Source: Leadbetterella sp040829825 (lineage in GTDB: Bacteria > Bacteroidota > Bacteroidia > Cytophagales > Spirosomataceae). Taken from it: a stretch of 64,000 bases of DNA. A program made the translations under genes and the position numbers. The notes under the pieces were generated by a model. That model was given only the letters and a program-made list of their open reading frames with translations. It was not told where the DNA came from and did not search any database. Position 1 is the first letter of the stretch, and each line of letters begins with the position of its first letter. Positions 51,268 to 60,602 of this stretch are shown one piece after another. The stretch lies in assembly GCF_040829825.1 (NCBI RefSeq), contig NZ_JBFOLH010000006.1; one strand, given 5' to 3'.

Positions 51268-52155
51268 TTAAATTCTATTTCTTACATCTTCTCCCCATTT
51301 CAGTTTATTCCTGAGCGTAGACAGAAAGCTTGTGCCGTCAATTTTCAGGAGCTTGGCTTTAAAATTTTCGAGGCTTACGGTAATTTCTCCCATCTCGTCG
51401 CCCACTATCCGGGCACGTGAATCCATGGAAACGAGGTAATTGTTACTCCGGCTTTCCACTTTCAGGGTGATTTTGCTTTTGCCCGAAACAATAATGGGTC
51501 TTACAAAGAGGTTATGCGGACAGATGGGCGTTATGATAAAGTCGTTGGAAATGGGCATAACCAGCGGGCCGCCGCAGCTGAGGTTATAGCCGGTAGACCC
51601 CGTGGGGGTGGCCACCATCAGGCCGTCAGCCCAGTAGCTGTTTAAAAATTCCCCGTCAATATAGGTATGAATGACGATCATAGATGAGGTATCGGTCTTG
51701 GAAATTGCTATTTCATTCAGGGCAAAATCCATGCCGGCCGCAAAAATGGGCTGCCGGGCATCGGCTCTCAGCATGATCCTTTCGTCAACGGTATATTCTT
51801 TACGGAGGATTTTCGAGAGGGTTTCACGGATATTCTTCGGCGCGATGTCGGTCAGGAAACCCAGCCGGCCGAAATTAATGCCCAGCACGGGGGTCTCGTT
51901 GTGGGCCACCATGCCCAGGGTTTCCAGGAAGGCCCCGTCACCGCCGAGGCTGAGGGCTACATCAATATCGCAGAGCTCTTCTTTTTCGCGGAAGAGCTGG
52001 CTGCTGTCATAGCGGATATTACTTTCGTTCAGCAGGTCAGCGAAGGTGCCGGATATCTGGTAGAAAACCCCGTTGGCATCCAGCTCCCGGAAAATCTCCT
52101 GGATATCTTCTGTTGAATCCTGCTTAAAAGGCCTGCCATGAATAGCAAATTTCAT
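51268..52155 (-). CDS. nadK: NAD kinase
   Basis: The 295-residue enzyme phosphorylates NAD to NADP. It shows the catalytic GGDGAFLETLG motif (with the Asp of GGDG), the NAD-binding NEIAISKTDTSSM and the GSTGYNLSCGGPLV loop. It acts in the cytoplasm. It follows the CBS gene by 12 bases, so the two share a transcript, and it ends in a clear terminator. Confidence 0.97.
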   Translation of the reverse strand: MKFAIHGRPFKQDSTEDIQEIFRELDANGVFYQISGTFADLLNESNIRYDSSQLFREKEELCDIDVALSLGGDGAFLETLGMVAHNETPVLGINFGRLGFLTDIAPKNIRETLSKILRKEYTVDERIMLRADARQPIFAAGMDFALNEIAISKTDTSSMIVIHTYIDGEFLNSYWADGLMVATPTGSTGYNLSCGGPLVMPISNDFIITPICPHNLFVRPIIVSGKSKITLKVESRSNNYLVSMDSRARIVGDEMGEITVSLENFKAKLLKIDGTSFLSTLRNKLKWGEDVRNRI

Positions 52156-52167
52156 ATATCGTATCTT

Positions 52168-52824
52168 TTAAATGCTGAGGTATTTCATCAACATTTCGAA
52201 CCGGTCTTTCTCCAGGTTATTGACAGGCTCTGAGCTGTGATAAGAGATCACCTCGTAGCCGAATCTGCCCAGTGCGCTGATGACAGCACTGATATGCGTA
52301 ATGTCGAGTTTGAGCGAGAGAACCATGTCGTTGTTTATATCGTGCGTTATAAACAGGCTGATGATCTTCCCCGATTCGCCTTCAATTATTCTTGCTATTT
52401 CTGCCAGCGAGTAGTCTTTCCCTTTCAGGTTGATTTCCAGCAGGCCGCCGGCCTCGTGCAGGGCAAAGTGACGGATAAAGCGTTCGTAAAGTTCTGTTTT
52501 TTCAATAACCCCCATGAACTCTCCGTCGGCGTTGAGCAGGGGTAGCAGCATGATCTGCGCAGCGGCAGCCTTCCTGACGGCTTCGGTCAGCGGGTCATTC
52601 TCCAGGATGATCTCTTCTGCCGGCAGGGGCTGGATGTCGGTGAGCCGGTCATCGCTGTCGTAGTTCAGAAGGAGATCTTCCGAGAAGAAACCTTCAAAAG
52701 ACCGGTCGATGACATACGGTAAATGATTGGTTTTAAAGTCGCTGAAAAGCAAGAGCGCATCATCCACCGTATCGGATGGTCTTAACACCGGGATATTTGG
52801 GTTAATGTATGATTTCATCCTCAA
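52168..52824 (-). CDS. CBS-domain protein
   Basis: The 218-residue protein has two CBS motifs in its N-terminal 130 residues (SYINPNIPVLRPSDTVDDAL, LPYVIDRSFEGFFSEDLLL and ITLPLLNADGEFMGVIEKTE as the second half in part) and an ACT-like C-terminal region (GKIISLFITHDIN). It would sense an adenine nucleotide. It lies just upstream of nadK in the same operon. The start could be ATG 52824 or 52818. In many Bacteroidota a CBS gene precedes nadK. Confidence 0.85.
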   Translation of the reverse strand: MRMKSYINPNIPVLRPSDTVDDALLLFSDFKTNHLPYVIDRSFEGFFSEDLLLNYDSDDRLTDIQPLPAEEIILENDPLTEAVRKAAAAQIMLLPLLNADGEFMGVIEKTELYERFIRHFALHEAGGLLEINLKGKDYSLAEIARIIEGESGKIISLFITHDINNDMVLSLKLDITHISAVISALGRFGYEVISYHSSEPVNNLEKDRFEMLMKYLSI

Positions 52825-52910
52825 TAACGGGGCCGTATAAATATAACGTCAGGCAGCAACGAAAAATTGTTCTGTAAATATGCATCAAAATTATAAGAAA
52901 AACCTAACGA

Positions 52911-53654
52911 TCAGGCAGGATTTTGCCCTAAAAAGCCGGCAATCTGCTTTTCACAGTCGGCTACCACATCTTCAGGAGTCCTGCCGGCCGGTTCTACCGG
53001 GTCAAGGGTGGTCCATGACATGGCGGTGAAAGAGCTCAGGGGAAAAAGACCTTTCGGGTTGAAGCGGCCGGTATTCCGGACAGCGACAGGCACCACCAGC
53101 GCTCCCGGGCATTTTTTCAGCAGGGTGGCCACCCCGCCTACGGCAAAAGGCTTCAGCCGGCCCGTTCTTGAGCGGGTACCTTCCGGGAAGATCACCGCTG
53201 AAAAATGGTTCTCGCTGATGTGTTTCGCAAACCGGAGGATCTCTGTAATGGCCTGCTTGGGGTCATGGCGGTCAATAAGGGCCGCCTGGCCTACCCGCAG
53301 GTTATAGGAGATGCCGGGAATGCCCCTCGCCAGCTCTTTTTTCGATACGAACTTCGGGGTATATTTTCGCAGGAACCAGATAATCCCCGGGATATCAAAC
53401 ATGCTTTGGTGATTGGAGATAAAAATGACGGTTCTGCCGGTAGGAATGGCGACCTTTTGTGAAAATGATACGGTAGAGCCGGTCATATACAGGCCTGCAA
53501 CGATAAAGAGGTTAAAAATCTCTACCGATTTCTGATGTGCGCGGGGACCAAAAATACGATACGCGATCACCTGCACCCCGTGAAAGATGATCATCAGGAG
53601 GCCGAAATACAACAAATAGAGGCTTCCCAGGATATAATCAACAACTTTCTTCAC
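52911..53654 (-). CDS. plsC: 1-acyl-sn-glycerol-3-phosphate acyltransferase (PlsC type)
   Basis: The 247-residue membrane enzyme has the acyltransferase motifs I, NHQSMFD (Asn81-His82 to Asp87), and III, FPEGTRSRTG near residue 158, with an N-terminal membrane region (residues ~10-32). It makes phosphatidic acid from lysophosphatidic acid. It is transcribed away from the divergent acyl-ACP desaturase, with separate promoter boxes at 53670 and 53743. Confidence 0.93.
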   Translation of the reverse strand: MKKVVDYILGSLYLLYFGLLMIIFHGVQVIAYRIFGPRAHQKSVEIFNLFIVAGLYMTGSTVSFSQKVAIPTGRTVIFISNHQSMFDIPGIIWFLRKYTPKFVSKKELARGIPGISYNLRVGQAALIDRHDPKQAITEILRFAKHISENHFSAVIFPEGTRSRTGRLKPFAVGGVATLLKKCPGALVVPVAVRNTGRFNPKGLFPLSSFTAMSWTTLDPVEPAGRTPEDVVADCEKQIAGFLGQNPA

Positions 53655-53669
53655 CTATTGATTTTTTTA

Positions 53670-53677
53670 CAAAGTTA
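53670..53677 (-). promoter_or_regulatory. Promoter -7 box (TAACTTTG) for plsC
   Basis: Perfect TAnnTTTG match on the minus strand, 16 bases before the plsC ATG. Confidence 0.6.
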
Positions 53678-53742
53678 GGTCATTCAGTGAATATTTTTCC
53701 AATAGATTTTTCAGGGTTCTGGTGAAATAATGTATATTTCAG

Positions 53743-53750
53743 TAATTTTG
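53743..53750 (+). promoter_or_regulatory. Promoter -7 box (TAATTTTG) for the acyl-ACP desaturase
   Basis: Perfect TAnnTTTG match 25 bases before the ATG at 53775. It excludes the longer frame from 53730. Confidence 0.6.
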
Positions 53751-53774
53751 CACCAAAAACAGCCTTATAAGTAC

Positions 53775-54752
53775 ATGGATCCGTCGAGAATAGAAGTAAT
53801 GAGACACTTTGGAAAGGAAATGGATGCCCTTTCCATGGAATTTCTGAACCCTATTGATTCTAACTGGCAGCCTTCTGATTTCCTGCCCGACTCTACCCGT
53901 GAAGATTTCATTGAAGAGTTGAAAGAGCTCCGCGAAGCCTGCCGGGAACTGCCGTACGATTACCTGGCCGTGCTGGTAGGCGACTGCATTACCGAAGAGG
54001 CCCTGCCTACCTATACCTCCTGGCTGATGTGCGTGGAGGGAATAAAGCAGGTAGACGAACCCGATTCGGGCTGGGTGAAATGGGTACGCTGGTGGACGGC
54101 CGAGGAAAACCGCCACGGTGATCTGCTGAACAAATACCTGTATCTTTCCGGGCGGATCAACATGCGCGAAATGGAGACTTCTACCCAGTGGCTGCTGGCC
54201 GACGGTTTTGATATTGGTACCGACGATGACCCGTACCGGAACTTTATATATACGTCGTTCCAGGAGCTGGCCACCAACATTTCTCACCGCAGGACCGCTA
54301 CCCTGGCCAAGAAATTCGGTAACGGCCACCTGTCGAAGATCTGCGGGAAAATAGCGTCTGACGAAATGCGGCATGCCAAAGCCTACAAAACATTTATTTC
54401 GAAATTTTTTGAAGTGGATGCCTCGGGAGTCATGCTGGCTTTTGAAGATATGATGCGCAAGAAAATTGTTATGCCGGCGCATTTCCTGAGAGAAACCGGC
54501 GAAAAGATCGGTGAGGTGTTTTCTCACTTCTCCGATTCGGCCCAGCGCCTGGGGGTATACACCACCATAGATTATATTGAAATTCTCGAAAGTCTTCTGA
54601 ACGACTGGAAAATTGATAAAATTACCGGGCTGAATTCTTCGGCCGAGCGTGCCCGCGACTACCTGCTGGGGCTGCCCGGGCGTTTGAGAAGAATTGCCGA
54701 CAGAACCCGGATACCTCAACTGGAATACGAATTTAAGTGGATTTCCCGGTAG
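53775..54752 (+). CDS. Acyl-ACP desaturase (soluble di-iron type)
   Basis: The 325-residue enzyme belongs to the FA_desaturase_2 family (PF03405), better known from plant plastids. The two EExxH-type di-iron helices are EENRH (residues 110-114) and DEMRH (196-200), with further ligands Glu73 and Glu164/His171 in SFQELATNISH. It would put a double bond into an acyl chain on ACP using oxygen, in the cytoplasm. The divergent plsC neighbour suits a shared lipid role. The end overlaps the VanZ-type gene by 16 bases. Confidence 0.92.
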   Translation: MDPSRIEVMRHFGKEMDALSMEFLNPIDSNWQPSDFLPDSTREDFIEELKELREACRELPYDYLAVLVGDCITEEALPTYTSWLMCVEGIKQVDEPDSGWVKWVRWWTAEENRHGDLLNKYLYLSGRINMREMETSTQWLLADGFDIGTDDDPYRNFIYTSFQELATNISHRRTATLAKKFGNGHLSKICGKIASDEMRHAKAYKTFISKFFEVDASGVMLAFEDMMRKKIVMPAHFLRETGEKIGEVFSHFSDSAQRLGVYTTIDYIEILESLLNDWKIDKITGLNSSAERARDYLLGLPGRLRRIADRTRIPQLEYEFKWISR

Positions 54753-55117
54753 TGATAAAACAGTGGCTGATGAAACCGCACCTGGCTATAGTAGCTACGG
54801 TGGGGGTTTGTATATTGTTATTTGCGCCTGCGTCTGATCTCCCCGACAATACCCCTACGTGGATCAACGATAAAGTAGCCCACGGTACCGTGTTTGCCGG
54901 CCTGGGCTTTCTCTGGATGCAGTATTTTCAGAAAAGCCGCCGGGTGATCCTGGTGCTGCTTGCCTTCGCTTTTTTTACGGAAATTGTGCAATACCTGCTC
55001 CCGGCTTCTTTTTTACGTTCTTTTGATCTGAAAGATATCCTGGCAGATATGGCAGGTATGCTGGTAGGTTTGGGGGCAAGTGTGGTTTTCGACCGGGTAA
55101 TGCCTGACAGGAAATAA
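54737..55117 (+). CDS. VanZ-family membrane protein
   Basis: The 126-residue protein has four membrane helices and the VanZ pattern (PF04892): LPDNTPTWINDKVAHGTVFA, FFTEIVQYLLP and SFDLKDILADMAGMLVG. VanZ proteins are known from teicoplanin resistance, but most have no known role. It overlaps the desaturase gene by 16 bases. The start at ATG 54737 keeps all residues; ATG 54770 is also possible. Confidence 0.83.
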   Translation: MDFPVVIKQWLMKPHLAIVATVGVCILLFAPASDLPDNTPTWINDKVAHGTVFAGLGFLWMQYFQKSRRVILVLLAFAFFTEIVQYLLPASFLRSFDLKDILADMAGMLVGLGASVVFDRVMPDRK

Positions 55118-55137
55118 GATTACTTGTTAATAAAAAT

Positions 55138-55255
55138 GACCCCGACAGGGGTCAAATGTTTATAGCAACAGGCATAAAACAAAACCTATGCGACCCTGAA
55201 GGGGTGGAATCTGAAACGGGGTGATATCCTATAAACATTTAACCCCTTCGGGGTC
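55138..55255. repeat. Inverted repeat, 27-28-base arms (dispersed Bacteroidota-type repeat)
   Basis: Arms at 55138-55165 and 55229-55255 pair almost fully (GACCCCGACAGGGG, then TCAAATGTTTATAG, against the same word in reverse complement). A third partial copy, GACCCTGAAGGGGT, lies between. It fills the gap between the VanZ gene and the aspS end. It can fold on both strands and may act as a bidirectional terminator. Confidence 0.75.
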
Positions 55256-55264
55256 GGAAATTGG

Positions 55265-57010
55265 TTATCTCACCTGTATGCTCAGCTCCTTCAGCTGCTC
55301 TTCGTGAAGGGTGGAAGGCGAGTCGATCATTACATCACGGCCGCTGTTATTTTTAGGGAAGGCAATGAAATCACGGATGGAGTCTGCCCCTCCGAAAATA
55401 GAGCACAGGCGGTCAAATCCGAAAGCCAGGCCGGCGTGCGGCGGGGCACCGTATTCAAATGCCTCCATCAGGAAGCCAAACTGCTTTTTCGCTTCTTCCG
55501 GCGTGAATCCCAGTATTTCAAACATTTTGCCCTGCAGTTCCTTTTGAAAGATCCTGACCGATCCGCCACCTACTTCGGTACCGTTAATCACCATGTCATA
55601 GGCGTTGGCTCTTACGCTACCGGGATCGGTTTCCAGCAGGGAAAGATCTTCGGGCTTGGGCGCCGTAAACGGATGGTGCATGGCAAACCAGCGCTGCTCT
55701 TCCTCGCCGTATTCCAGCAGCGGGAAGTCAAGCACCCACAATACTTTGAATTCATCGGGCTTTCTCAGGCCCAGGCGGCTGCCCATTTCCAGGCGCAGCT
55801 CATTCAGCTGCTTCCGGGCTTTGTCTTTCCGGCCCGAAATCACCAGGATCAGGTCGCCGGCTTTGGCGCCGAACCGGTCGGCAATGGCTTTCAGGTCGCT
55901 TTCCGAATAGAATTTATCTACAGAAGATTTCAGGGTTCCGTCTTCGTTTAAACGGATGTATACCAGTCCCTTGGCACCGATTTGCGGTCTTTTGACCCAA
56001 TCGGTCAGCTCATCCAGCTGCTTGCGGGTATACCCGGCACAGCCTTCGGCATTGATGCCCACCACCAGCTCGGCTTCGTCAAATACCTGGAAGCCTTTGT
56101 TTTGCACCAGGTCATTGAGCTCGGTAAACGGCATGCCGAAACGGGTGTCCGGCTTATCGGAGCCGTAATATTTCATGGCGTCGGCATAAGTCATGCGCGG
56201 TACCTCGGCCAGGTCTATGCCTTTTACGGTTTTGAACAGGTGACGGATCAGCCCTTCAAACATGTTGAGCACGTCTTCCTGCTTCACAAACGACATCTCG
56301 CAGTCGATCTGCGTGAATTCAGGCTGGCGGTCGGCGCGCAGGTCCTCGTCACGGAAACATTTTACAATCTGGTAATAGCGGTCAAAGCCCGACACCATCA
56401 GCAGCTGCTTAAAGGTCTGGGGCGACTGCGGAAGGGCGTAAAACTCACCCGGGTTCATGCGGCTGGGCACCACGAAGTCGCGGGCACCCTCCGGGGTTGA
56501 TTTGATCAGTACCGGGGTTTCCACTTCGATGAATTCCTGGGAGTCGAGGTAAAGGCGGGTCTGCTGAGCCACTTTGTGCCGCAACACCAGGTTTTGCCGT
56601 ACGGTATTTCTCCTGAGGTCGAGGTAACGGAACTTCATCCGGAGCTCGTCGCCGCCGTCGGTGTCGTCTTCGATCAGGAACGGCGGCAGCTTGGCCGGGT
56701 TAAGTATTTCGAGGCCGGTTACGTTGATCTCTATGTCGCCCGTTTCTATTTTATCATTCTTGGAAAGTCTTTCCTGTACGGTTCCTGTAGCAGAAATCAC
56801 GTACTCGCGGCCCAGTGAGCGTACGCGTGCAATAACTTCAGGGGCCGTTTTCCCTTCTTCAAAGATGAGCTGTGTAATACCGTACCGGTCGCGGAGGTCT
56901 ACCCAGATCATGCCGCCTTTATCGCGCACTTTCTGTACCCAGCCGCAAAGGGTAACGGTATGGTTTACGTCTGACAGCCGGAGCTGCCCGCAGGTATGAG
57001 TTCTTAACAT
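55265..57010 (-). CDS. aspS: Aspartate-tRNA ligase
   Basis: The 581-residue enzyme is a class II synthetase of the bacterial AspRS type. It has the N-terminal OB anticodon domain (TVTLCGWVQKVRDKGGMIWV), motif 2 around FRDEDLRADRQPEFTQIDCE, a GAD insertion domain in the middle (residues ~290-415) and motif 3 in GAPPHAGLAFGFDRL. It charges tRNA-Asp in the cytoplasm. Single gene; TAAATTTG box 26 bases upstream. Confidence 0.97.
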   Translation of the reverse strand: MLRTHTCGQLRLSDVNHTVTLCGWVQKVRDKGGMIWVDLRDRYGITQLIFEEGKTAPEVIARVRSLGREYVISATGTVQERLSKNDKIETGDIEINVTGLEILNPAKLPPFLIEDDTDGGDELRMKFRYLDLRRNTVRQNLVLRHKVAQQTRLYLDSQEFIEVETPVLIKSTPEGARDFVVPSRMNPGEFYALPQSPQTFKQLLMVSGFDRYYQIVKCFRDEDLRADRQPEFTQIDCEMSFVKQEDVLNMFEGLIRHLFKTVKGIDLAEVPRMTYADAMKYYGSDKPDTRFGMPFTELNDLVQNKGFQVFDEAELVVGINAEGCAGYTRKQLDELTDWVKRPQIGAKGLVYIRLNEDGTLKSSVDKFYSESDLKAIADRFGAKAGDLILVISGRKDKARKQLNELRLEMGSRLGLRKPDEFKVLWVLDFPLLEYGEEEQRWFAMHHPFTAPKPEDLSLLETDPGSVRANAYDMVINGTEVGGGSVRIFQKELQGKMFEILGFTPEEAKKQFGFLMEAFEYGAPPHAGLAFGFDRLCSIFGGADSIRDFIAFPKNNSGRDVMIDSPSTLHEEQLKELSIQVR

Positions 57011-57035
57011 TCGGGATAATTGATAAAATAAGCCG

Positions 57036-57043
57036 CAAATTTA
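57036..57043 (-). promoter_or_regulatory. Promoter -7 box (TAAATTTG) for aspS
   Basis: Perfect TAnnTTTG match on the minus strand, in the 180-base divergent region between aspS and uppS. Confidence 0.6.
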
Positions 57044-57136
57044 AGGAATTCTTCTTTATCCTATCCTTTCAGTCTTTTGAAAATGACCCTTTCACCTGAA
57101 AAACATTAAAAGACAATGTATTATTTGAGGTTCGCC

Positions 57137-57167
57137 TTTTTATTAGTTGCTTAATTTTATATTTTTG
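57137..57167 (+). promoter_or_regulatory. Promoter of the uppS-bamA-ompH operon
   Basis: TTTT (57137-57140), 19 bases, then a perfect TATTTTTG (57160-57167), 24 bases before the TTG start of uppS. Confidence 0.6.
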
Positions 57168-57190
57168 CAGTCCCTTTTTCACCTAAACAT

Positions 57191-57913
57191 TTGGAAGAGA
57201 TCAGTCTGAACAATTTACCGAAGCATATTGCCGTTATTATGGACGGTAACGGAAGATGGGCAAAGAGCAGAGGTGCTTTGCGTATTTTCGGCCATCAGAA
57301 CGGCATTAAGGCGGTCCGGGAAACGGTGGAAGCCTGTGCAGAACTGGGAGTAGGATATTTAACTTTATATACTTTTTCTACGGAAAACTGGGGACGGCCC
57401 AAGATGGAAGTAGATGGGATTATGGACCTTTTAGTAAAAACCATTGGTGATGAGGTGCCCCGCCTTCATAAGAACAACGTGCAGTTGAAGTGCATCGGTG
57501 ATATGGATGCGCTTCCTGAAAAGGCCCGGAGAAATATGGAGAAAGGGATAGATACCACAAAAAATAATACCGGCCTGGTGCTCAATATTGCATTGAGCTA
57601 CAGCGGTAAGTGGGATATTATTCAGGCCACCAGGAAACTGGCTTCCGCAGTGAAGTCGGGAGAGATGACCCCGGAGGAAATTGATGAAGAACAATTCAGC
57701 CGCCTTCTTTCCACCTACCCGGCCCCTGAAGTGGATCTGCTGATCCGCACCGGGGGAGATCACCGGATCAGCAATTACCTTCTTTGGCAGTCTGCGTATG
57801 CCGAACTTTTATTTTTAGATGTATTGTGGCCCGACTTCCGGAAAAGCCATTTGCTCGATGCAGTACGCGCTTTTCAAACCCGGGACAGGCGTTTCGGTAA
57901 AACCCATGATTAA
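57191..57913 (+). CDS. uppS: Undecaprenyl diphosphate synthase, TTG start
   Basis: The 240-residue enzyme makes the C55 lipid carrier for peptidoglycan and O-antigen by cis-prenyl chain extension. Diagnostic motifs are AVIMDGNGRWAKSRG with Asp18, TLYTFSTENWGRPK and the C-terminal VDLLIRTGGDHRISNYLLWQ. The start is TTG at 57191; the first ATG would remove the conserved N-terminus before the catalytic Asp. It heads the operon with bamA, overlapping it by eight bases. Confidence 0.95.
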   Translation: MEEISLNNLPKHIAVIMDGNGRWAKSRGALRIFGHQNGIKAVRETVEACAELGVGYLTLYTFSTENWGRPKMEVDGIMDLLVKTIGDEVPRLHKNNVQLKCIGDMDALPEKARRNMEKGIDTTKNNTGLVLNIALSYSGKWDIIQATRKLASAVKSGEMTPEEIDEEQFSRLLSTYPAPEVDLLIRTGGDHRISNYLLWQSAYAELLFLDVLWPDFRKSHLLDAVRAFQTRDRRFGKTHD

Positions 57914-60527
57914 TTTTCAGATGATTTCAAGACTTTTCGCTATTTTCCTTCTTATTGGTTTTACCCTTACTGCCCATGCGCAGCGGATAGGTGTGGGGCG
58001 GCAGCCCGGTGCTCCAACGCCGGCCCAGGAGTCGAAGCTGGTAGATTATGCCCACCCCAAAGAATACATTATCGGCGGGATAACCGTGACCGGGGTAAAG
58101 TACCTCGATCAGAATACCCTGATCTCCGTTTCAGGTCTGAATGTCAATGACAAGATCGAAATTCCCGGAGAACGTATCTCTACCGCCATTAAACGGCTGA
58201 TGCAGCAAGGTATCCTGGAAGATGTGGCGATCAATATTACAAAGATCGAAGACAATAAGATTTTCCTGGAGCTGGAGCTGCGTGAAAGGCCCCGCCTGAA
58301 CAAAATTGTGCTGAACGGCATCAAAAGCGGGCAGCGCGAAACCCTGGAAGACAAAATCAAGACCTACAAGGGGAAGGTGATCACCGAGGCCATGGTCAAG
58401 AATATGCAGAATATCATCAGGCGGCATTTCCTTGACAAGGGCTTCCTGAATACCACTGTACAGGCGCAGCAGGTGAATGATACCATCCGTACCAGCACGG
58501 CCCAGCTGATTTTTAACATTGATAAAGGCAGGAAGACCAAGATCGACGAGATTCAGCTGACCGGCCTGCACGAAGTTCCGAAGTGGCGGGCGCTGTCTAA
58601 GATGAAAGGAACCAAAGAAAGGGCTCCGCTGCGCATATTTACGCCTTCAAAATTCAGGGAGAAGAAATACAAAGAAGATAAAGAGAAGCTGGTTGCTTTC
58701 CTGAATAAAAACGGTTACCGGAACGCCAGCATCGATAAAGACTCGGTTTACCGCAAGCCTAACGGCCACGTAGGCATTGTCATGGAAGTGACCGAAGGGC
58801 AGCGTTTTTATTACCGGAACATCACCTGGTCAGGTAACTACGTCAGGAATACCGATACCCTGAACATGATCCTGGGTATTGAAAAGGGCGACGTATATAA
58901 CCCGGAAGACCTTCAGAAACGCCTGAGCGGAAAGCCAACCGGGGGTGACGTGAGCTCGTACTACCAGGATGACGGCTACCTGTATTTCAACATTGAACCG
59001 GTAGAAACCGCTGTAGTGGGCGACTCTATCGATATCGAACTGCGTATCCGGGAAGGGAAGCAGGCTACTATTTCCAAGATCATACTGAACGGGAACACGA
59101 AAACCAGTGACCACGTGGTGTTCAGGGAGATCCTGACCAAGCCGGGACAGAAATTCAGCCGTTCAGATTTGGTGGAAACCGTTCAGGGGCTGTCGAGGCT
59201 GGGGTATTTTGACCCGCAGAAGATTGATCCCAAGCCGGTTCCGCAGGCTGACGGTACGGTGAATATTGAATATACGGTAGAAGAGAAATCGAGTGATAAT
59301 ATTGAGCTGTCGGGAGGGTATTCGGCCATGCAGGGTATCATAGGTACCTTTGGGGTGGTATTCAATAACTTCTCTATCCGCAAGATCTTTGATTTCAAGG
59401 AATACAAGCCGCTGCCTAAGGGTGACGGACAGAAATTCTCTATACGCCTGCAGGCCAACGGCGGCTTCCAGAACTATTCCCTTTCTTTCTCAGAACCCTG
59501 GCTGGGCGGTAAAAAACCGAACTCGCTGTCGGTATCTCTCTGGCATTCTGTGCAGGATCTGGGCAAGATGTATGACCGTATGCGGCGGTATTATGCCAAC
59601 TCGGCCTACGCAGACTATTATAACAGCCTGTACAGCAGCGCGTATTACAACGGATACTTCAAAAATACGGGTCTCTCGCTGTCGTTTGGTAAGCGTCTGA
59701 ACTGGCCTGACCGGAACTTTAACTTCAGTTCCAGCTTGTCGTACCAGTTCTATGATGTGAAAGACAGCTGGTATCTCCGTGGTTTCAGTAACGGTGTGGC
59801 GCATGACGTGTCGCTGGGCTTTAACATTTCACGCTACAGCCTGGATAACCCGCAGTTTACCCGTACGGGCTCCAATATTTCACTCAGCGGTACCTTTAAC
59901 CCGCCTTATTCGGGCCTGGGCATAGAAACCAAAGCCGACAGGATGTTCATTGAAGGCCATAAGTGGATGTTTGACCTGAACTGGTTCACACCGGTGGTAG
60001 GCAAGTTTGTATTCATGGCCAAGGCCAATATGGGCTTCCTCGGAAGATACAACACGCACACGGCCTACAGTCCGTTCGGACGCTTTGTGCTGGGAGGTGC
60101 CGGTATGGGTATGCAAAACAGCAACAGTATCGGTATTGAGCTGATCGGTTTGAGAGGTTACGAAGAGGGCATCGTATATGAGCCTACCTATTCAGAAGCT
60201 TCCGAAGTGCTGGGCCAGAGCAGCTATACCCGCCAGGGCGGTATTATATACAATAAATATGCCCTTGAATTACGTTATCCTGTATCGCTGAGTGCCCAGG
60301 CTACCATTTACCTGCTGACTTTTGCTGAAGCCGGTAACAGCTGGGGAAGTTACAAAGACTTTAACCCCTTCAAGATCAGGCGCTCAGCCGGTGTGGGAGC
60401 ACGGGTGTTTATGGCGGCCTTCGGTTTGCTGGGAATTGATTACGGTTATGCGTTTGACCCGATCCCCGGTTTGCCTAACCAGGGCAGGAAGTCCTTTACC
60501 TTCAGTATAGGTCAGCAGATACGGTAA
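57906..60527 (+). CDS. bamA: Outer-membrane protein assembly factor BamA
   Basis: The 873-residue protein has a signal peptide (start at ATG 57906, with a second ATG at 57921; cleavage near THAQ), five POTRA domains (residues ~55-480) and a C-terminal Omp85 barrel with a TFSIGQQIR end. It has the Bacteroidota features of a longer N-terminal segment and large loops (residues ~640-700, Tyr-rich). BamA folds and inserts barrel proteins in the outer membrane. It overlaps uppS by eight bases. Two Skp-like chaperone genes follow, as usual. Confidence 0.95.
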   Translation: MINFQMISRLFAIFLLIGFTLTAHAQRIGVGRQPGAPTPAQESKLVDYAHPKEYIIGGITVTGVKYLDQNTLISVSGLNVNDKIEIPGERISTAIKRLMQQGILEDVAINITKIEDNKIFLELELRERPRLNKIVLNGIKSGQRETLEDKIKTYKGKVITEAMVKNMQNIIRRHFLDKGFLNTTVQAQQVNDTIRTSTAQLIFNIDKGRKTKIDEIQLTGLHEVPKWRALSKMKGTKERAPLRIFTPSKFREKKYKEDKEKLVAFLNKNGYRNASIDKDSVYRKPNGHVGIVMEVTEGQRFYYRNITWSGNYVRNTDTLNMILGIEKGDVYNPEDLQKRLSGKPTGGDVSSYYQDDGYLYFNIEPVETAVVGDSIDIELRIREGKQATISKIILNGNTKTSDHVVFREILTKPGQKFSRSDLVETVQGLSRLGYFDPQKIDPKPVPQADGTVNIEYTVEEKSSDNIELSGGYSAMQGIIGTFGVVFNNFSIRKIFDFKEYKPLPKGDGQKFSIRLQANGGFQNYSLSFSEPWLGGKKPNSLSVSLWHSVQDLGKMYDRMRRYYANSAYADYYNSLYSSAYYNGYFKNTGLSLSFGKRLNWPDRNFNFSSSLSYQFYDVKDSWYLRGFSNGVAHDVSLGFNISRYSLDNPQFTRTGSNISLSGTFNPPYSGLGIETKADRMFIEGHKWMFDLNWFTPVVGKFVFMAKANMGFLGRYNTHTAYSPFGRFVLGGAGMGMQNSNSIGIELIGLRGYEEGIVYEPTYSEASEVLGQSSYTRQGGIIYNKYALELRYPVSLSAQATIYLLTFAEAGNSWGSYKDFNPFKIRRSAGVGARVFMAAFGLLGIDYGYAFDPIPGLPNQGRKSFTFSIGQQIR

Positions 60528-60602
60528 AGATTGTTAATAGTTGTTAATTGAATAAACCATCCGGCACAAACGGTGTCTTACTGGTGCAGGTGGAAAGAGT
60601 TG

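Noticed and set aside
53739..54719. 326-codon minus-strand frame opposite the acyl-ACP desaturase
   Set aside because: Shadow of the desaturase gene; no signal, domain or promoter supports it, and it is Phe/Val/Gly/Gln-rich as expected of antisense reading.
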